A stretch of DNA of 64,000 nucleotides from Solwaraspora sp. WMMD1047 (GTDB lineage Bacteria; Actinomycetota; Actinomycetes; Mycobacteriales; Micromonosporaceae): NCBI RefSeq assembly GCF_029626155.1, contig NZ_JARUBL010000001.1, forward strand, positions 1,488,001-1,552,000. The letters run 5' to 3'. Positions 9,291 through 17,773 of the stretch are shown here, piece after piece. The notes beneath the pieces are model-generated. The model ran no database searches. It was not told the DNA's origin and saw nothing but the letters and a program-made list of their open reading frames with translations. The translations under genes and the position numbers were made by a program. Every line of letters starts with the position of its first letter. Position 1 is the stretch's first letter.

Positions 9291-10541
9291 ATGGACACCC
9301 TCACCCGGCGCAGGTTCCTGCTGGCCAGCGGGGTGGTCGGCGCCGGTGCCCTGGTCGCCGGCGGGACCGCGTACACGCTGTCGGAGCTGCTCGACACGGC
9401 CGGCGAGCGGGAGCCGGGCAGTGGTCGGACCCTGGTGCTCGTCACCCTCTACGGCGGCAACGACGGACTGAACACCGTCATCCCGTACGCCGACCCCGCC
9501 TACCAGGACGCCCGGCCGGATTTGGCGTACCAGGCCGAGGAGGTGCTCCGGCTCGACGACGTGGTCGGCCTGAACCCGGCCCTGACCGGCCTGCACGGGT
9601 TGTTCGGCGCGGACCGGCTGGCGATCGTGCGCGGGGTCGGCTACCCGAAGCCGGACCGCAGCCACTTCCGGTCGATGGACATCTGGCAGACCGGCGACCC
9701 GGTCCGGCCCGGCACGACGGGTTGGCTCGGCCGGTGGCTGGACGGGTCCGGCGGCGATCCCCGGCTCGCGGTCTCGTTCGAGGCGACGCTGCCGCCGCTG
9801 CTGGTGGGTGCGAACGGTGCGGGTGCGGTCGTACCGGTGAGTGGCCGGGCGACCCGGCGCGGCCCGGCGGATGCGACGCTTGCCGCGCTGGCCGTCGCCG
9901 CCCCGGGGGAGCCCGCCGCGCGGGCCCGCGCGGCGGGCTGCTTCGCGGACCTCCGGTCGGTCGACGCCATGATCACCGGCGTCCGGGAGGCCGCCGAGGA
10001 GGCCGCCGGTGACGACGACGAACAGCCGTCGGCGACCGCCACCGGCGGCGCCCGGACGCCGCTCGCCGCCCAGCTCGACCTGGTCGCCCAGTGCGTCGAG
10101 GCAGGGGTGTCGAGCCGGGTCTTCTCGGTCTCGCTCGGCGGGTTCGACACCCACGCCGACGAGAAGCAGTTGCAGGCGGTACTGCTCGGGCAGGTGGATC
10201 GGGCGCTGACCGGCTTCGTCGAGCGGATGGACCGCAGCCCCGCCGGGCGGGAGGTGGTGGTCGCGGTCTACTCCGAGTTCGGCCGGCGGGTCCGCGCGAA
10301 CGCCTCGGACGGCACCGACCACGGCACCGCGTCGGACGTGCTGCTGCTCGGCGCGGGCGTACGCGGCGGCCTTTACGGCGAGCCGCCCAGCCTGACCGAC
10401 CTGGACGCCGGCGACCTCAAGTTCACCACCGACTTCCGGGACGTCTACGCCACGCTGCTCGACCGGGTGCTGGCCACCGATCCGGGCCGCGTGCTCGGCG
10501 GCTGGACCGGCCGCTGCGACGGCCCGTTCACGGCGGCGTGA
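9291..10541 (+). CDS. DUF1501 domain protein with Tat signal
   Basis: 416 residues. Tat signal at the N-terminus (LTRRRFLLASG followed by a hydrophobic stretch). The mature part has the DUF1501 pattern: LVTLYGGNDGLNTV, RSHFRSMDIWQTG, a central GGFDTHADEKQ and a C-terminal SEFGRRVRANASDGTDHG. The fold is related to alkaline-phosphatase-like/sulfatase folds in annotation of the family, but activity is unknown. Forms an operon with the DUF1800 gene 15 bp upstream; a GGAGG-type ribosome site lies in the gap. Confidence 0.9.
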   Translation: MDTLTRRRFLLASGVVGAGALVAGGTAYTLSELLDTAGEREPGSGRTLVLVTLYGGNDGLNTVIPYADPAYQDARPDLAYQAEEVLRLDDVVGLNPALTGLHGLFGADRLAIVRGVGYPKPDRSHFRSMDIWQTGDPVRPGTTGWLGRWLDGSGGDPRLAVSFEATLPPLLVGANGAGAVVPVSGRATRRGPADATLAALAVAAPGEPAARARAAGCFADLRSVDAMITGVREAAEEAAGDDDEQPSATATGGARTPLAAQLDLVAQCVEAGVSSRVFSVSLGGFDTHADEKQLQAVLLGQVDRALTGFVERMDRSPAGREVVVAVYSEFGRRVRANASDGTDHGTASDVLLLGAGVRGGLYGEPPSLTDLDAGDLKFTTDFRDVYATLLDRVLATDPGRVLGGWTGRCDGPFTAA

Positions 10542-10639
10542 CCGGCCGTCTCATGGCGGCGTGACCGGCCGGTCCACGCGGATGGTCGTGCCGTTCCCGG
10601 CGGTGTGGCGGTGCCGTCCGGGAGGCGTGACCGGGCCGG

Positions 10640-11419
10640 CTATCGGACGCCGGCCACCGCGGCGTCCGGACCGCCGCGCCAGACGGTTCCGACCTCGGTG
10701 AAGCCGGCGGTCCGTAGCGCGTCGAGATGCCAGCCGGCGGTCGGCAGGAACTCCGCGCTGTCGGTGTGGCCGTCCGGGTAGATCTCCCGGCGTCGTTGCG
10801 CGGGCGCGGCGAGCACCGGGTCGGCCGTCACCCGCTGCCACCAGTCCGACCAGGACAGTGCGGCACCGGCCGCCCAACGGGCGGTCCGCCGGGCGTCCGC
10901 GTGCGCGGTGAGCCGCTTGGTGAGCCCGGGCAGGCCGTCGTCGGGCATGTGGTCGGCGTTGACCAGGATCCCGCCGGGCCGCAGCAGCGCGCGGACCTCG
11001 GCGTACAGGGTGGTGAGCCGGTCGGCGGGCAGCCAGTGCAGGGCGGTGGCGGTGAGGACGGCGTCGAACCCGCCGGTGGGCAGGCCGGCTTGCCAGTCCG
11101 GGGTACGCAGGTCGGCGGTGCCGAGCACGGCCCGTCCGGCCAGGCTGGCCGAGGCGATGGCCAACAGCACCGGGTCCTGGTCGACGAGCGTCACCTCGGC
11201 GTGCGGGAAGCGGGCCAGCGCCCGCAGGCTGATGGTGCCGGTGCCGCCGGCCAGGTCGAGCAGCCGGGGCCGGTCGGTGTCGGCCACGGCGGCGACCGCG
11301 TCGAGCATGGCGGCCAGCCGGTGCTCCCGGTCCGGCAGGTACGCCTCCTGCTGGCGGTCCCAGCTCTCCTGCCAGGCGGCCGCGTCGATGGGCGCCGAAT
11401 CGGCTATGTAAGGAGTCAT
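10640..11419 (-). CDS. Class I SAM-dependent methyltransferase
   Basis: 259 residues from an ATG at 11419 (upstream in-frame ATGs exist and no strong ribosome site decides the start). SAM-binding motif I is LLDLAGGTGT (~residues 53-62), the acidic end of strand 2 is TLVDQD, and the methyltransferase core continues through FDAVLTATALHWLP and LLRPGGILVNAD. The closest general class is methyltransferase domain 11/25 enzymes; the acceptor is unknown. It is followed on the same strand, upstream, by the FAD monooxygenase, and the two could form a tailoring pair for a small molecule, but no other biosynthetic genes are present. Confidence 0.85.
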   Translation of the reverse strand: MTPYIADSAPIDAAAWQESWDRQQEAYLPDREHRLAAMLDAVAAVADTDRPRLLDLAGGTGTISLRALARFPHAEVTLVDQDPVLLAIASASLAGRAVLGTADLRTPDWQAGLPTGGFDAVLTATALHWLPADRLTTLYAEVRALLRPGGILVNADHMPDDGLPGLTKRLTAHADARRTARWAAGAALSWSDWWQRVTADPVLAAPAQRRREIYPDGHTDSAEFLPTAGWHLDALRTAGFTEVGTVWRGGPDAAVAGVR

Positions 11420-11491
11420 GGAACTCAGGCTAGTTACAGCCGCGAGTTCCCGTCCAGAGGTGACGGGCATCTTGTTGCAAATAATTGGCAA

Positions 11492-12679
11492 CTAGCCGGC
11501 CGGCGGCGCGGGCGGGTGCCAGTCGGCGTACCGGGCCATCGACCGCAACGCGACGCGGGCCGGCGTCAGCCGCATCACCGTGTTGCGGGCCGCGACCGCG
11601 ACCGGGTTCTCCAACTGCTGGCCGAACCGTCCGATCAACCGGGCCGCCCGGGCCACCTGCTGGGTACGGGGTCGGCGCTGCGCGTCGTACCAGGAGATCG
11701 CGGCCTCGACCGGGTCGGTGCCGGCGGCGACCCGCGGACCGCAGGCGACGCCGAGCACCACGGCGTCCTCGATGGCCTGACAACCGCCCTGACCGAGGTT
11801 TGGCGTCATCGCGTGCGCGGCGTCGCCGAGCAGCGCCACCCGGCCGCGGACGTAACTCGGCAACGGGGTGTCCAGACACCGGATGTCGGTGCGGATCACC
11901 GCGGCCGGTTCGGTGGCGGCCAGCAGGGCGTGGATCGGCTCGTGCCAGCCCCCGAACCGCTCGAACACGGCTGTCAGCTCGTCGGGAGAGCGCTCGCCAG
12001 GCGGCGCGTTGACCGCGCCGTACCAGTAGATCCGGCCGTCACCGAGCGGCACCATGCCGAACTCGGCGCCCGGCGCCCAACTGACCGCCGCCAGGACCTC
12101 GCCGTCCCACCGGTCGCGGGTGATCCCGCGCCAGGTGGTCGAGCCGGCGTAGACCGGGGGAGGGGTGTCGGGCCAGAGCCGGGACCGGACCACGCTGTTG
12201 ATCCCGTCGGCCCCGACCACCAGATCCGCCCCGACCGTGACCAGCCGACCGCGCCGCAGGTAACCGACCTCGGCCGGCGGGCCGGCGACGACGTCGACCA
12301 CCTCCGCGTCGGTGACGAGCGAGTCGGGCGGCAGCTCCGCGCGCAGCAGCCGGTGCAGGGTTCTCCGGTGGATGCCGACGGTTTCGGTGTGGAGCGCCTC
12401 GGTGAGTCTTGTGCCGTCGAGCCGGGCGATCCAGCCACCGTCGGCGGTCCGGGTGCCGCCCGCGGACGCGACCCGGCCGTCGCCCCGGACTGCCCCGGCC
12501 AACCCGAGGGCGTCGAGGGCGCGCAGCGCGTTGCTCATCAGAGTGATCCCGGCGCCCACCTCCCTCGGCTCGGGTGACCGCTCCAGGACGGTGACCTGCC
12601 AGCCGGCGCGCCGCAGCGCCACCGCCGCGGCGAGCCCGCCGATGCCCCCGCCGACCACTACCGCCTCGCGCCCGGTCAT
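11492..12679 (-). CDS. FAD-dependent monooxygenase (aromatic hydroxylase type)
   Basis: 395 residues from an ATG at 12679 preceded by a good AAGGAG site. The N-terminal FAD-binding motif is VVGGGIGGLAAAVALRRAG, the DG motif is VGADGINSVVR (~residue 158) and the second FAD motif is LLGDAAHAMTPNLGQGG (~residue 285). This is the group A flavoprotein monooxygenase layout (PHBH/salicylate hydroxylase class): NAD(P)H-dependent hydroxylation of an aromatic or polyketide-like substrate, in the cytoplasm. The gene is divergent from a TetR regulator and two palindromic operators lie in its promoter, so the hydroxylase is probably induced by its own substrate or a toxic compound. Confidence 0.9.
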   Translation of the reverse strand: MTGREAVVVGGGIGGLAAAVALRRAGWQVTVLERSPEPREVGAGITLMSNALRALDALGLAGAVRGDGRVASAGGTRTADGGWIARLDGTRLTEALHTETVGIHRRTLHRLLRAELPPDSLVTDAEVVDVVAGPPAEVGYLRRGRLVTVGADLVVGADGINSVVRSRLWPDTPPPVYAGSTTWRGITRDRWDGEVLAAVSWAPGAEFGMVPLGDGRIYWYGAVNAPPGERSPDELTAVFERFGGWHEPIHALLAATEPAAVIRTDIRCLDTPLPSYVRGRVALLGDAAHAMTPNLGQGGCQAIEDAVVLGVACGPRVAAGTDPVEAAISWYDAQRRPRTQQVARAARLIGRFGQQLENPVAVAARNTVMRLTPARVALRSMARYADWHPPAPPAG

Positions 12680-12687
12680 CCGCACTC

Positions 12688-12726
12688 CTTCTACATCTGT
12701 AGAAGACCATACTACGGGTGTAGAAG
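12688..12726. promoter_or_regulatory. Tandem palindromic operators between monooxygenase and TetR gene
   Basis: Site 1 is CTTCTACATCTGTAGAAG (12688-12705), a near-perfect 18-bp palindrome. Site 2, at 12711-12726, is ACTACGGGTGTAGAAG, an imperfect copy whose centre is 21 bp away, i.e. two helical turns. Half-sites share TGTAGAAG. The sites lie in the 73 bp separating the two divergent starts, the expected place for a TetR repressor controlling both genes. Confidence 0.8.
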
Positions 12727-12752
12727 GTGTTGAGCGAAGCGGGGGCAGTTCG

Positions 12753-13379
12753 TTGACCGCACGAGGAGATCGGTTCGCGGTTCTCACCGACGCGGCGATC
12801 GAGATCCTGGCCGAGCTGGGCATGCGCGGGCTCACCCACCGCGCCGTGGACAGCCGGGCCGGGCTGCCGCAGGGCACCACCTCGGCCTACTTCCGTACCC
12901 GGCGGGCGCTCATCGAGGCGGTCGTCCGCCGGATCGCGGACCTCGACCGGATCGACACGCAGACCGGTCGGCTGCCGACCGACGACCCACCGGCGCCCTC
13001 CGTCCTGGGCGGCGACGACCTGGACGCGCTCGCGGCCGGCATCGCCGCCCTGCTCGACCACTGGCTCACCGCCGGCCGGCAGCGCGCCCTGGCCCGTTAC
13101 GCCTGCCTGCTGGAGGCCACCCACCACCCCGAGCTGCGCGAGATCCTCGCCTACGGCGACGCCTCGCGGTCCCAGGCCAGGGCGATCCTCACCCAGGCCG
13201 GTGCCCCCGACGCCGAGCGGCGCGGCGACCACCTCGTCGCCTGCATCGACGGGCTGCTCTTCGACCGGCTGATCGGTGCCGGCGCCCGCACGGCGCCACC
13301 CCCCGGCACCCAGGCCAACCGCGACGATCTGACCCTCGCCGTCCGGACCCTGCTGTACGCCATGTCCGGCCGCACCTGA
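12753..13379 (+). CDS. TetR-family transcriptional regulator
   Basis: 208 residues from a TTG at 12753 with a GGGGGC stretch about 8 bases upstream; no ATG lies in a better position. The N-terminal helix-turn-helix is at residues ~10-55 (DAAIEILAELGMRGLTHRAV, then GLPQGTTSAYFRTRRAL). The C-terminal half is the variable ligand-binding domain. It is divergent from the flavin monooxygenase and two TGTAGAAG palindromes lie between them, so it likely represses both genes and is released by a small ligand related to the hydroxylase substrate. Confidence 0.85.
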   Translation: MTARGDRFAVLTDAAIEILAELGMRGLTHRAVDSRAGLPQGTTSAYFRTRRALIEAVVRRIADLDRIDTQTGRLPTDDPPAPSVLGGDDLDALAAGIAALLDHWLTAGRQRALARYACLLEATHHPELREILAYGDASRSQARAILTQAGAPDAERRGDHLVACIDGLLFDRLIGAGARTAPPPGTQANRDDLTLAVRTLLYAMSGRT

Positions 13380-13383
13380 CCGG

Positions 13384-13431
13384 CCGTCCGCTCTCCCGTC
13401 CGCTCTTCCCGTCCGCTCTCCCCGTCCGCCA
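13384..13431 (+). repeat. Short tandem repeat, ~12-13 bp unit
   Basis: Three to four tandem copies of CCGTCCGCTCTC (with one or two extra bases per unit) directly after the TetR stop codon. The stretch is pyrimidine rich on this strand. Intergenic; function unknown, and copy number might vary by slippage. Confidence 0.6.
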
Positions 13432-13526
13432 CCGGGTCTCGGCTGCCCTCGACGACGGCGCTGACCGGCGTCAAGATGGTGCCAGCGGTCACCGGACCGT
13501 ACCGTCCCGAGCCCCGAGGGAGCGCG

Positions 13527-14531
13527 ATGACCAGCCCCCGTCCTGCCCCGCAGACCACCCCGGTCGGCCCGCCGCCGCCGTTCGACCCGGAGCTCGCCGC
13601 CGCCCTCGCCGCGATGGCCGAGGAGGTGTCGCCGAGCCTCACCCTGGAGATGCTCCCGGCGGTCCGGGCCGCGCGGGCGGCGATGCCGCGGCTCACCGAC
13701 GAGGAGCTTCGGCGGGACGGGGCGTTCGACATCGAGGAACGCGCCGTACCCGGTCCGGCCGGCGCCCCCGACGTGTCGCTGCTGATCTGCCGCCCGACCG
13801 GCGCCACCGTGCCGCTGCCCGCCGTCTACCACACCCACGGCGGCGGCATGATCCTCGGCGACAACCGCACCGGCCTGCCGGAGATGCTCGACTGGGCTCA
13901 GAAGCTCGGGCTCGTGGTGGTCTCGGTCGAATACCGGCTGGCGCCCGAGCACCCGGACCCGGCGCCCGTTCAGGACTGCTACGCCGGCCTGGTCTGGACC
14001 GCGAAGAATGCCGGAGAGCTGGGCATCGACCCGGACCGGATCCTGGTCGCAGGTGGCAGCGCCGGCGGTGGCCTGGCTGCCGGGGTGGCGCTGCTGGCCC
14101 GGGACCTGGGCGGGCCGGCGCTGATCGGGCAGGTGCTGATCTGCCCGATGCTCGACGACCGGAACGACACCCCGTCCAGCCAGCAGATGGCCGGGCTGGG
14201 CGTCTGGGACCGAACCGCCAACGAGACCGGCTGGACGGCGCTGCTCGGCGACCGGCGCGGCGGGCCGGACGTCGAACCGTACGCCGCGCCGGCACGGGCG
14301 ACCGACCTGTCCGGCCTCCCGCCGGCCTTCATCGACGTCGGCTCCGCCGAGACCTTCCGGGACGAGGACGTTCACTACGCCACCCGGATCTGGCAGGCCG
14401 GCGGGCAGGCCGAACTGCATGTGTGGCCGGGCGGCTTCCACGGCTTCGACGGGTTCGCCCCGCAGGCCGTCCTCTCCAGGGAAGCCCGGGACGCCCGGTT
14501 GCGCTGGCTGCGCCGGCTGCTCGGCTCCTGA
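13527..14531 (+). CDS. Alpha/beta hydrolase (HSL/esterase family)
   Basis: 334 residues from an ATG at 13527 with a GAGGGAG site upstream. The oxyanion-hole motif THGGGM (His104) and nucleophile motif GGSAGGG (Ser178) define the hormone-sensitive-lipase type. Candidate acid is in the region AFIDVGSAE(TFRDED) and the catalytic His is in GGFHGFDG. Cytoplasmic (no signal). It should hydrolyse short-chain carboxylic esters. Transcribed in the same direction as the TetR gene 150 bp upstream, but separate. Confidence 0.88.
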   Translation: MTSPRPAPQTTPVGPPPPFDPELAAALAAMAEEVSPSLTLEMLPAVRAARAAMPRLTDEELRRDGAFDIEERAVPGPAGAPDVSLLICRPTGATVPLPAVYHTHGGGMILGDNRTGLPEMLDWAQKLGLVVVSVEYRLAPEHPDPAPVQDCYAGLVWTAKNAGELGIDPDRILVAGGSAGGGLAAGVALLARDLGGPALIGQVLICPMLDDRNDTPSSQQMAGLGVWDRTANETGWTALLGDRRGGPDVEPYAAPARATDLSGLPPAFIDVGSAETFRDEDVHYATRIWQAGGQAELHVWPGGFHGFDGFAPQAVLSREARDARLRWLRRLLGS

Positions 14532-14549
14532 CGCGGCCAGCGGCCCGGC

Positions 14550-14875
14550 CGGCGCGCGACGATCAGAGGGCTTCCCATCGACGCCCCGGGCCGCGTGCCG
14601 TGGTGGCCGCGCCCGGACGTGAAGCTGTTCAACATGATGGTCCACGTCCTGCAGGACACGACCCGGCATGCCGGCCACCCGACATCCTGCGCGAGCAGAT
14701 CGACAGCCGGACCGGGATGACGGCCGAGTACGAGGAGCAGATCGACACCGCGGCTCGCGGGGCGCACCGGGCGAGGATCGAGCGAACTGCGCAGGCAGCT
14801 GCCGGCGGTTCGCAGCATGCTGGCGTTGATGTCGACCCGAGTTTGTCGTATCCGGGCCGCGTTGTTCGTAGCTAG
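14550..14875 (+). pseudogene. Decayed DUF664/DinB-like gene, 3' part with frameshift
   Basis: Translation reads like the C-terminal half of a DUF664 (mycothiol/DinB-like) protein: RVPWWPRPDVKLFNMMVHVL then QDTTRHAGH in one frame, and DILREQIDSRTGMTAEYEEQ in the next frame. The frame changes at about 14688, where one base appears to be missing between GGCCAC and GACATC. No start codon or N-terminal half is present upstream because the hydrolase gene ends at 14531. Reads on to a stop at 14873. It looks like a truncated and shifted remnant. Confidence 0.65.
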
Positions 14876-14926
14876 GGTGAGCGGCGCCTACGAGGGCGCC
14901 GTCGCGACCAGAGGAGATGCCGACCG

Positions 14927-15751
14927 ATGCCGCACCCACAGGCCAAGGTTCACCGCATGTTCGAGCTCGTCGAGCCGATCGCCACGGTCACGTTCTCCGA
15001 GGTGGCGAATGAGGCGTTCCTGGCCCTCGGCATGCGCAACTACTGGGACGGATACTTCGCGGGCCGGGCCGCGCCGCTGGGGCTGGCACCGGCCGCGGTG
15101 GTGCACGCGGTCTTCTACAATTTCGCCGACGGCGAGGTTGCGCGCCACATTCCGTGGGTCTGGGGGAAGACCAACCCGCAGGAGGCGATCGCCGTGCGTG
15201 AGCGGGGCAGCGCCGCCGCACTGCGGCAGCTGATCGGGCCGCTCGCCGACTCCCCCGATCTGGTGCGGGTAGCCGACCTCGCCACCCGAGCAGCGGTCAG
15301 CGCGCCGACCGAGGGCCGGACACTGTACGCCGGACTCCGGGCGCTCGACCTGCCCGCGGAGCCGGTGGCCAGGCTCTGGCACGCGGCGACGCTGCTGCGA
15401 GAGCACCGTGGGGACGGCCACACCGCCGCCCTTATCGCCCACGGCATCGGCGGCATCGAGTCCCACGTCCTGCTCGCTCTCTCCCTCGGCATGCGGGCGG
15501 AGGAGTTCGGCCGGATCCACCACCTGCCCAAGGCGCAGCTGGCCGCTGTTGTCGACGGGCTGCGCGCCCGCGGTCTCGTGGACGCCGCCGGCGGGTTCAC
15601 CGACGCCGGCCGGGAGACCAGGCAGCGGATCGAGGCCCTCACCGACGAGCTGGCGGCGCCGGCGTACGACGTGCTCAGCGCGGACGAGCTAGACGAGCTG
15701 ATTGCAGGGTTCGAGCCGATCGCCGCTGCGGTGACGGCCACCGTCGACTGA
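14927..15751 (+). CDS. SCO6745-family protein (winged-helix-like)
   Basis: 274 residues from an ATG at 14927 with a GAGGAGA site about 8 bases upstream. N-terminal half is helical (ARKMFELVEPI-type opening, MRNYWDGYFAGRAAPLG, VVHAVFYNF), and the C-terminal half reads as a winged-helix/MarR-like unit (LPKAQLAAVVDGLRARGLVD). The family is common in actinomycetes; no function is known. It stands alone between the DUF664 remnant and a convergent acyltransferase gene. Confidence 0.8.
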   Translation: MPHPQAKVHRMFELVEPIATVTFSEVANEAFLALGMRNYWDGYFAGRAAPLGLAPAAVVHAVFYNFADGEVARHIPWVWGKTNPQEAIAVRERGSAAALRQLIGPLADSPDLVRVADLATRAAVSAPTEGRTLYAGLRALDLPAEPVARLWHAATLLREHRGDGHTAALIAHGIGGIESHVLLALSLGMRAEEFGRIHHLPKAQLAAVVDGLRARGLVDAAGGFTDAGRETRQRIEALTDELAAPAYDVLSADELDELIAGFEPIAAAVTATVD

Positions 15752-15869
15752 GTGGGCTCATCAGGCGCCGGCCCCGGCTCGGCTACCGAGGTGAGCGTGA
15801 CGCGTTCCGCTGACCGACACGCACGGTCGGCGGCGACTCCGATGCGTCGGGTGGGTAGGCGTGTTGCGG

Positions 15870-16526
15870 TCAAGTCTGGGCGTACTGCTGCACGTACTCC
15901 TGGAAGGTGAGGGACTGGATGGTGGCCATCAGGGTGTCGGTGAGCCGGCGGATGTCCGCCGGCGCCTCGATGTGCGCTGGGATGGCTGGTCCGAAGGTGA
16001 TGCTGACTGGGTGGCGCTGGGGAAGGCGCGCGCCGGGCGGACGTATGCGGTCGGTGCCGCGGATGCCGACCGGGATGATGGGGACGCCGGCCTGGTTGGC
16101 GAGGCGTACTGCGCCGGTGCGGCCACGGTAGAGGCGGCCGTCGGGGGAACGCGTGCCTTCGGGGAAGACGGCTACCAGGCCGCCGGAGCGGAGTACGGGA
16201 ACGGCGGCGTCGAATGCGGAGAGGGCGGCCCGGCCGCCGCCCCGTTCGACCGGGATGGCGCCCATACCGGTGACGACCTGCCGGGTGAGGTAGCCGCGGG
16301 GCCCGGGGGAGCGGAAGTATTCGGCCTTGGCCCAGAAAGCGATGTGCCGGGGCGTGAGGATTCCGAGGAACAACTGGTCGGCGATCGACAGGTGGTTGGC
16401 GGCCAGGATTGCGCCACCGGAGTCGGGGAGGTGACCGAGGCCGGTGATGGTGGGACGCCAGGAGTGGCGGAGGTATCGGCCGATGGTGTGCTGGGCCAGC
16501 GCGTACAGGGGTGGGGTGTGGGTCAT
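15870..16526 (-). CDS. 1-acyl-glycerol-3-phosphate acyltransferase-like protein (PlsC)
   Basis: 218 residues. Acyltransferase motif I is NHLSIAD (His45 and Asp50, the HX4D catalytic pair), motif III is VFPEGTRSPDG (~residue 118), and GVPIIPVGIRGTD is motif IV. Expected reaction: transfer of a fatty acyl group to lysophosphatidate or a related lysolipid at the membrane. Its ATG overlaps the stop of the TetR gene upstream (ATGA), so the two are translationally coupled and controlled together. Confidence 0.88.
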   Translation of the reverse strand: MTHTPPLYALAQHTIGRYLRHSWRPTITGLGHLPDSGGAILAANHLSIADQLFLGILTPRHIAFWAKAEYFRSPGPRGYLTRQVVTGMGAIPVERGGGRAALSAFDAAVPVLRSGGLVAVFPEGTRSPDGRLYRGRTGAVRLANQAGVPIIPVGIRGTDRIRPPGARLPQRHPVSITFGPAIPAHIEAPADIRRLTDTLMATIQSLTFQEYVQQYAQT

Positions 16527-17101
16527 GCGGCGGTTCCGAGGTGCGCGGTGAGGGTGGCGTCGAGCAGCGCGTCCGGATCGGTCGCGCCGGTCGCGAGGGT
16601 GAGGCTGCCCCAGTTCCACAGTTGGGCGATGCCGTGCAGGTTGGCCCACAGTGCTCCGGCGACGACGTGGGCTGGCGGGTCGGGCTCGGGTCGGGCCTGC
16701 GCGACCAGGTCGGTGAGGAGCCGGAACAGTGGCAGGCTGGTGTCACGCAGTCTTAGGTGGCCGCTCTCCAGCAGGTCGTGCCGGAACATCAGCTCGTACC
16801 GGCCGCGGTGGGTGGCGGCAAAGTCCAGGTAGGCCCGGGCGAGCGCGGTAAGCCGGGCGGGTGGGTCGCCGGCCGCCTCGGTCAGAGTGGAGTTCGCCCG
16901 GGTGGCGAGGTCGGTGAACCCGTCGCGGGCGATGGCCGACAGCAACTCCAGGTGGGTGGGGAAGTAGCGACGTGGCGCGCCGTGCGAGACGCCGGCCCGT
17001 CGGGCGATCTCTCGCAGCGACACTGCGGACGGGCCTTCGTTGTCGAGTAGTTCGCCGCCGACGCGGATGAGGCGTTCGCGTACGCCCTCGTCAGCTCGCA
17101 T
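16523..17101 (-). CDS. TetR-family regulator of the acyltransferase operon
   Basis: 192 residues from an ATG at 17101. Residues ~8-55 form the TetR helix-turn-helix (GPSAVSLREIARRAGVSHGA then PRRYFPTHLELL). The C-terminal domain resembles the WHG/TetR_C_13-like ligand domains (RYELMFRHDLL). A perfect 14-bp inverted repeat begins exactly at its start codon, so autorepression of the two-gene operon is likely. Ligand probably an acyl or lipid compound given the partner gene, but that is inference. Confidence 0.88.
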   Translation of the reverse strand: MRADEGVRERLIRVGGELLDNEGPSAVSLREIARRAGVSHGAPRRYFPTHLELLSAIARDGFTDLATRANSTLTEAAGDPPARLTALARAYLDFAATHRGRYELMFRHDLLESGHLRLRDTSLPLFRLLTDLVAQARPEPDPPAHVVAGALWANLHGIAQLWNWGSLTLATGATDPDALLDATLTAHLGTAA

Positions 17102-17137
17102 AGACGTTGTCTACCAGATGCGAGTAGACAACGTCTA
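17101..17137. promoter_or_regulatory. Operator of the TetR-acyltransferase operon
   Basis: TAGACGTTGTCTAC (17101-17114) and its exact reverse complement GTAGACAACGTCTA (17124-17137) are separated by 9 bases. Each arm is itself a TAGAC-N3-GTCTA palindrome, so there may be two repressor sites 23 bp apart. The left arm touches the TetR start codon, so binding would block transcription or a leaderless start. Confidence 0.85.
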
Positions 17138-17140
17138 CTC

Positions 17141-17161
17141 GGACTGCTACTAGAGCAGTCC
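17141..17161. other. 8-bp perfect hairpin next to the operator
   Basis: GGACTGCT / AGCAGTCC around a 5-base loop (ACTAG), followed by TTACTTT. It could be a terminator for a transcript from the left or a further regulator site; context does not decide. Confidence 0.4.
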
Positions 17162-17456
17162 TTACTTTCGGTGTGATCGGACGCAGGGCTTCCGGCGGCG
17201 ACATCGTGGAAGGCCAGCAACGGGGGAGGCGTCCCGGCCGGCGGCATCCACAGCCGTCCGCTGCGGGACAACCGACCATCCCTCGATCACCGGCCGAGTA
17301 TAGGAGCCCGGACCGTCCCACCCCTGGTCGCAGATCCCCCCGGGCAGCATGTGCGTGCGCTCGTCCGGGACTGCGGTGACCATCGGGAGCCAGGAGAGGA
17401 TTACCGTGAGCCTGTGCACGGTGCCGGACCCGGCGCGCGGCGCGAGGCTGTGAGCC

Positions 17457-17570
17457 ATGGAAGGGATGGCGTTGCTCCTGCTGTGCCCGTGTGTGTTCTT
17501 TGTGGCGCTGCTCTTCGCCGCGACCGTGAACCTCTGGTTCCAGACCAAGCCTGGCAGTCGACAAAGTTGA
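17457..17570 (+). CDS. Possible 37-residue single-helix membrane peptide
   Basis: ATG at 17457 to TGA at 17568. Residues 4-24 are strongly hydrophobic (LLLLCPCVFFVALLFAATV), followed by a short polar tail with Lys and Arg. This has the shape of small membrane proteins or type I toxins. No convincing ribosome site is visible, and the surrounding 670 bp (17102-17773) hold no other gene. Listed as a candidate only. Confidence 0.3.
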   Translation: MEGMALLLLCPCVFFVALLFAATVNLWFQTKPGSRQS

Positions 17571-17773
17571 GCGGCAATCGGGGCCAGGCCGGCGCGCGAA
17601 CCGGAGCGGCCCTCGGCCGTGGGACCCCGGCCCCGACCCAGCGCCCGTCCTTCGGCACGTTCAGTTGTCACCGGCACGCACAGATCGTTCAGTGACCGCA
17701 GCGCTGCACCGGTTCACGGCGTGAACTGGTGGCGCCGGACGCGTTCAGCCCGGATCCCCATCTCGCGACGGGG

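Noticed and set aside
10531-10640. Three copies of GGCGTGACCGG after the DUF1501 gene
   Set aside because: Short and GC-rich, likely chance or slippage; no structure or gene explained by it.
12039-14939. 966-codon minus-strand frame across TetR, hydrolase and DUF664 regions
   Set aside because: Antisense to real genes with clear motifs; composition is Arg/Pro/Gly-rich noise.
17712-17726. GTTCACGGCGTGAAC palindrome
   Set aside because: A clean 15-bp inverted repeat, but it lies after the stop of the SRPBCC gene with no promoter or regulator nearby, so no role could be supported.
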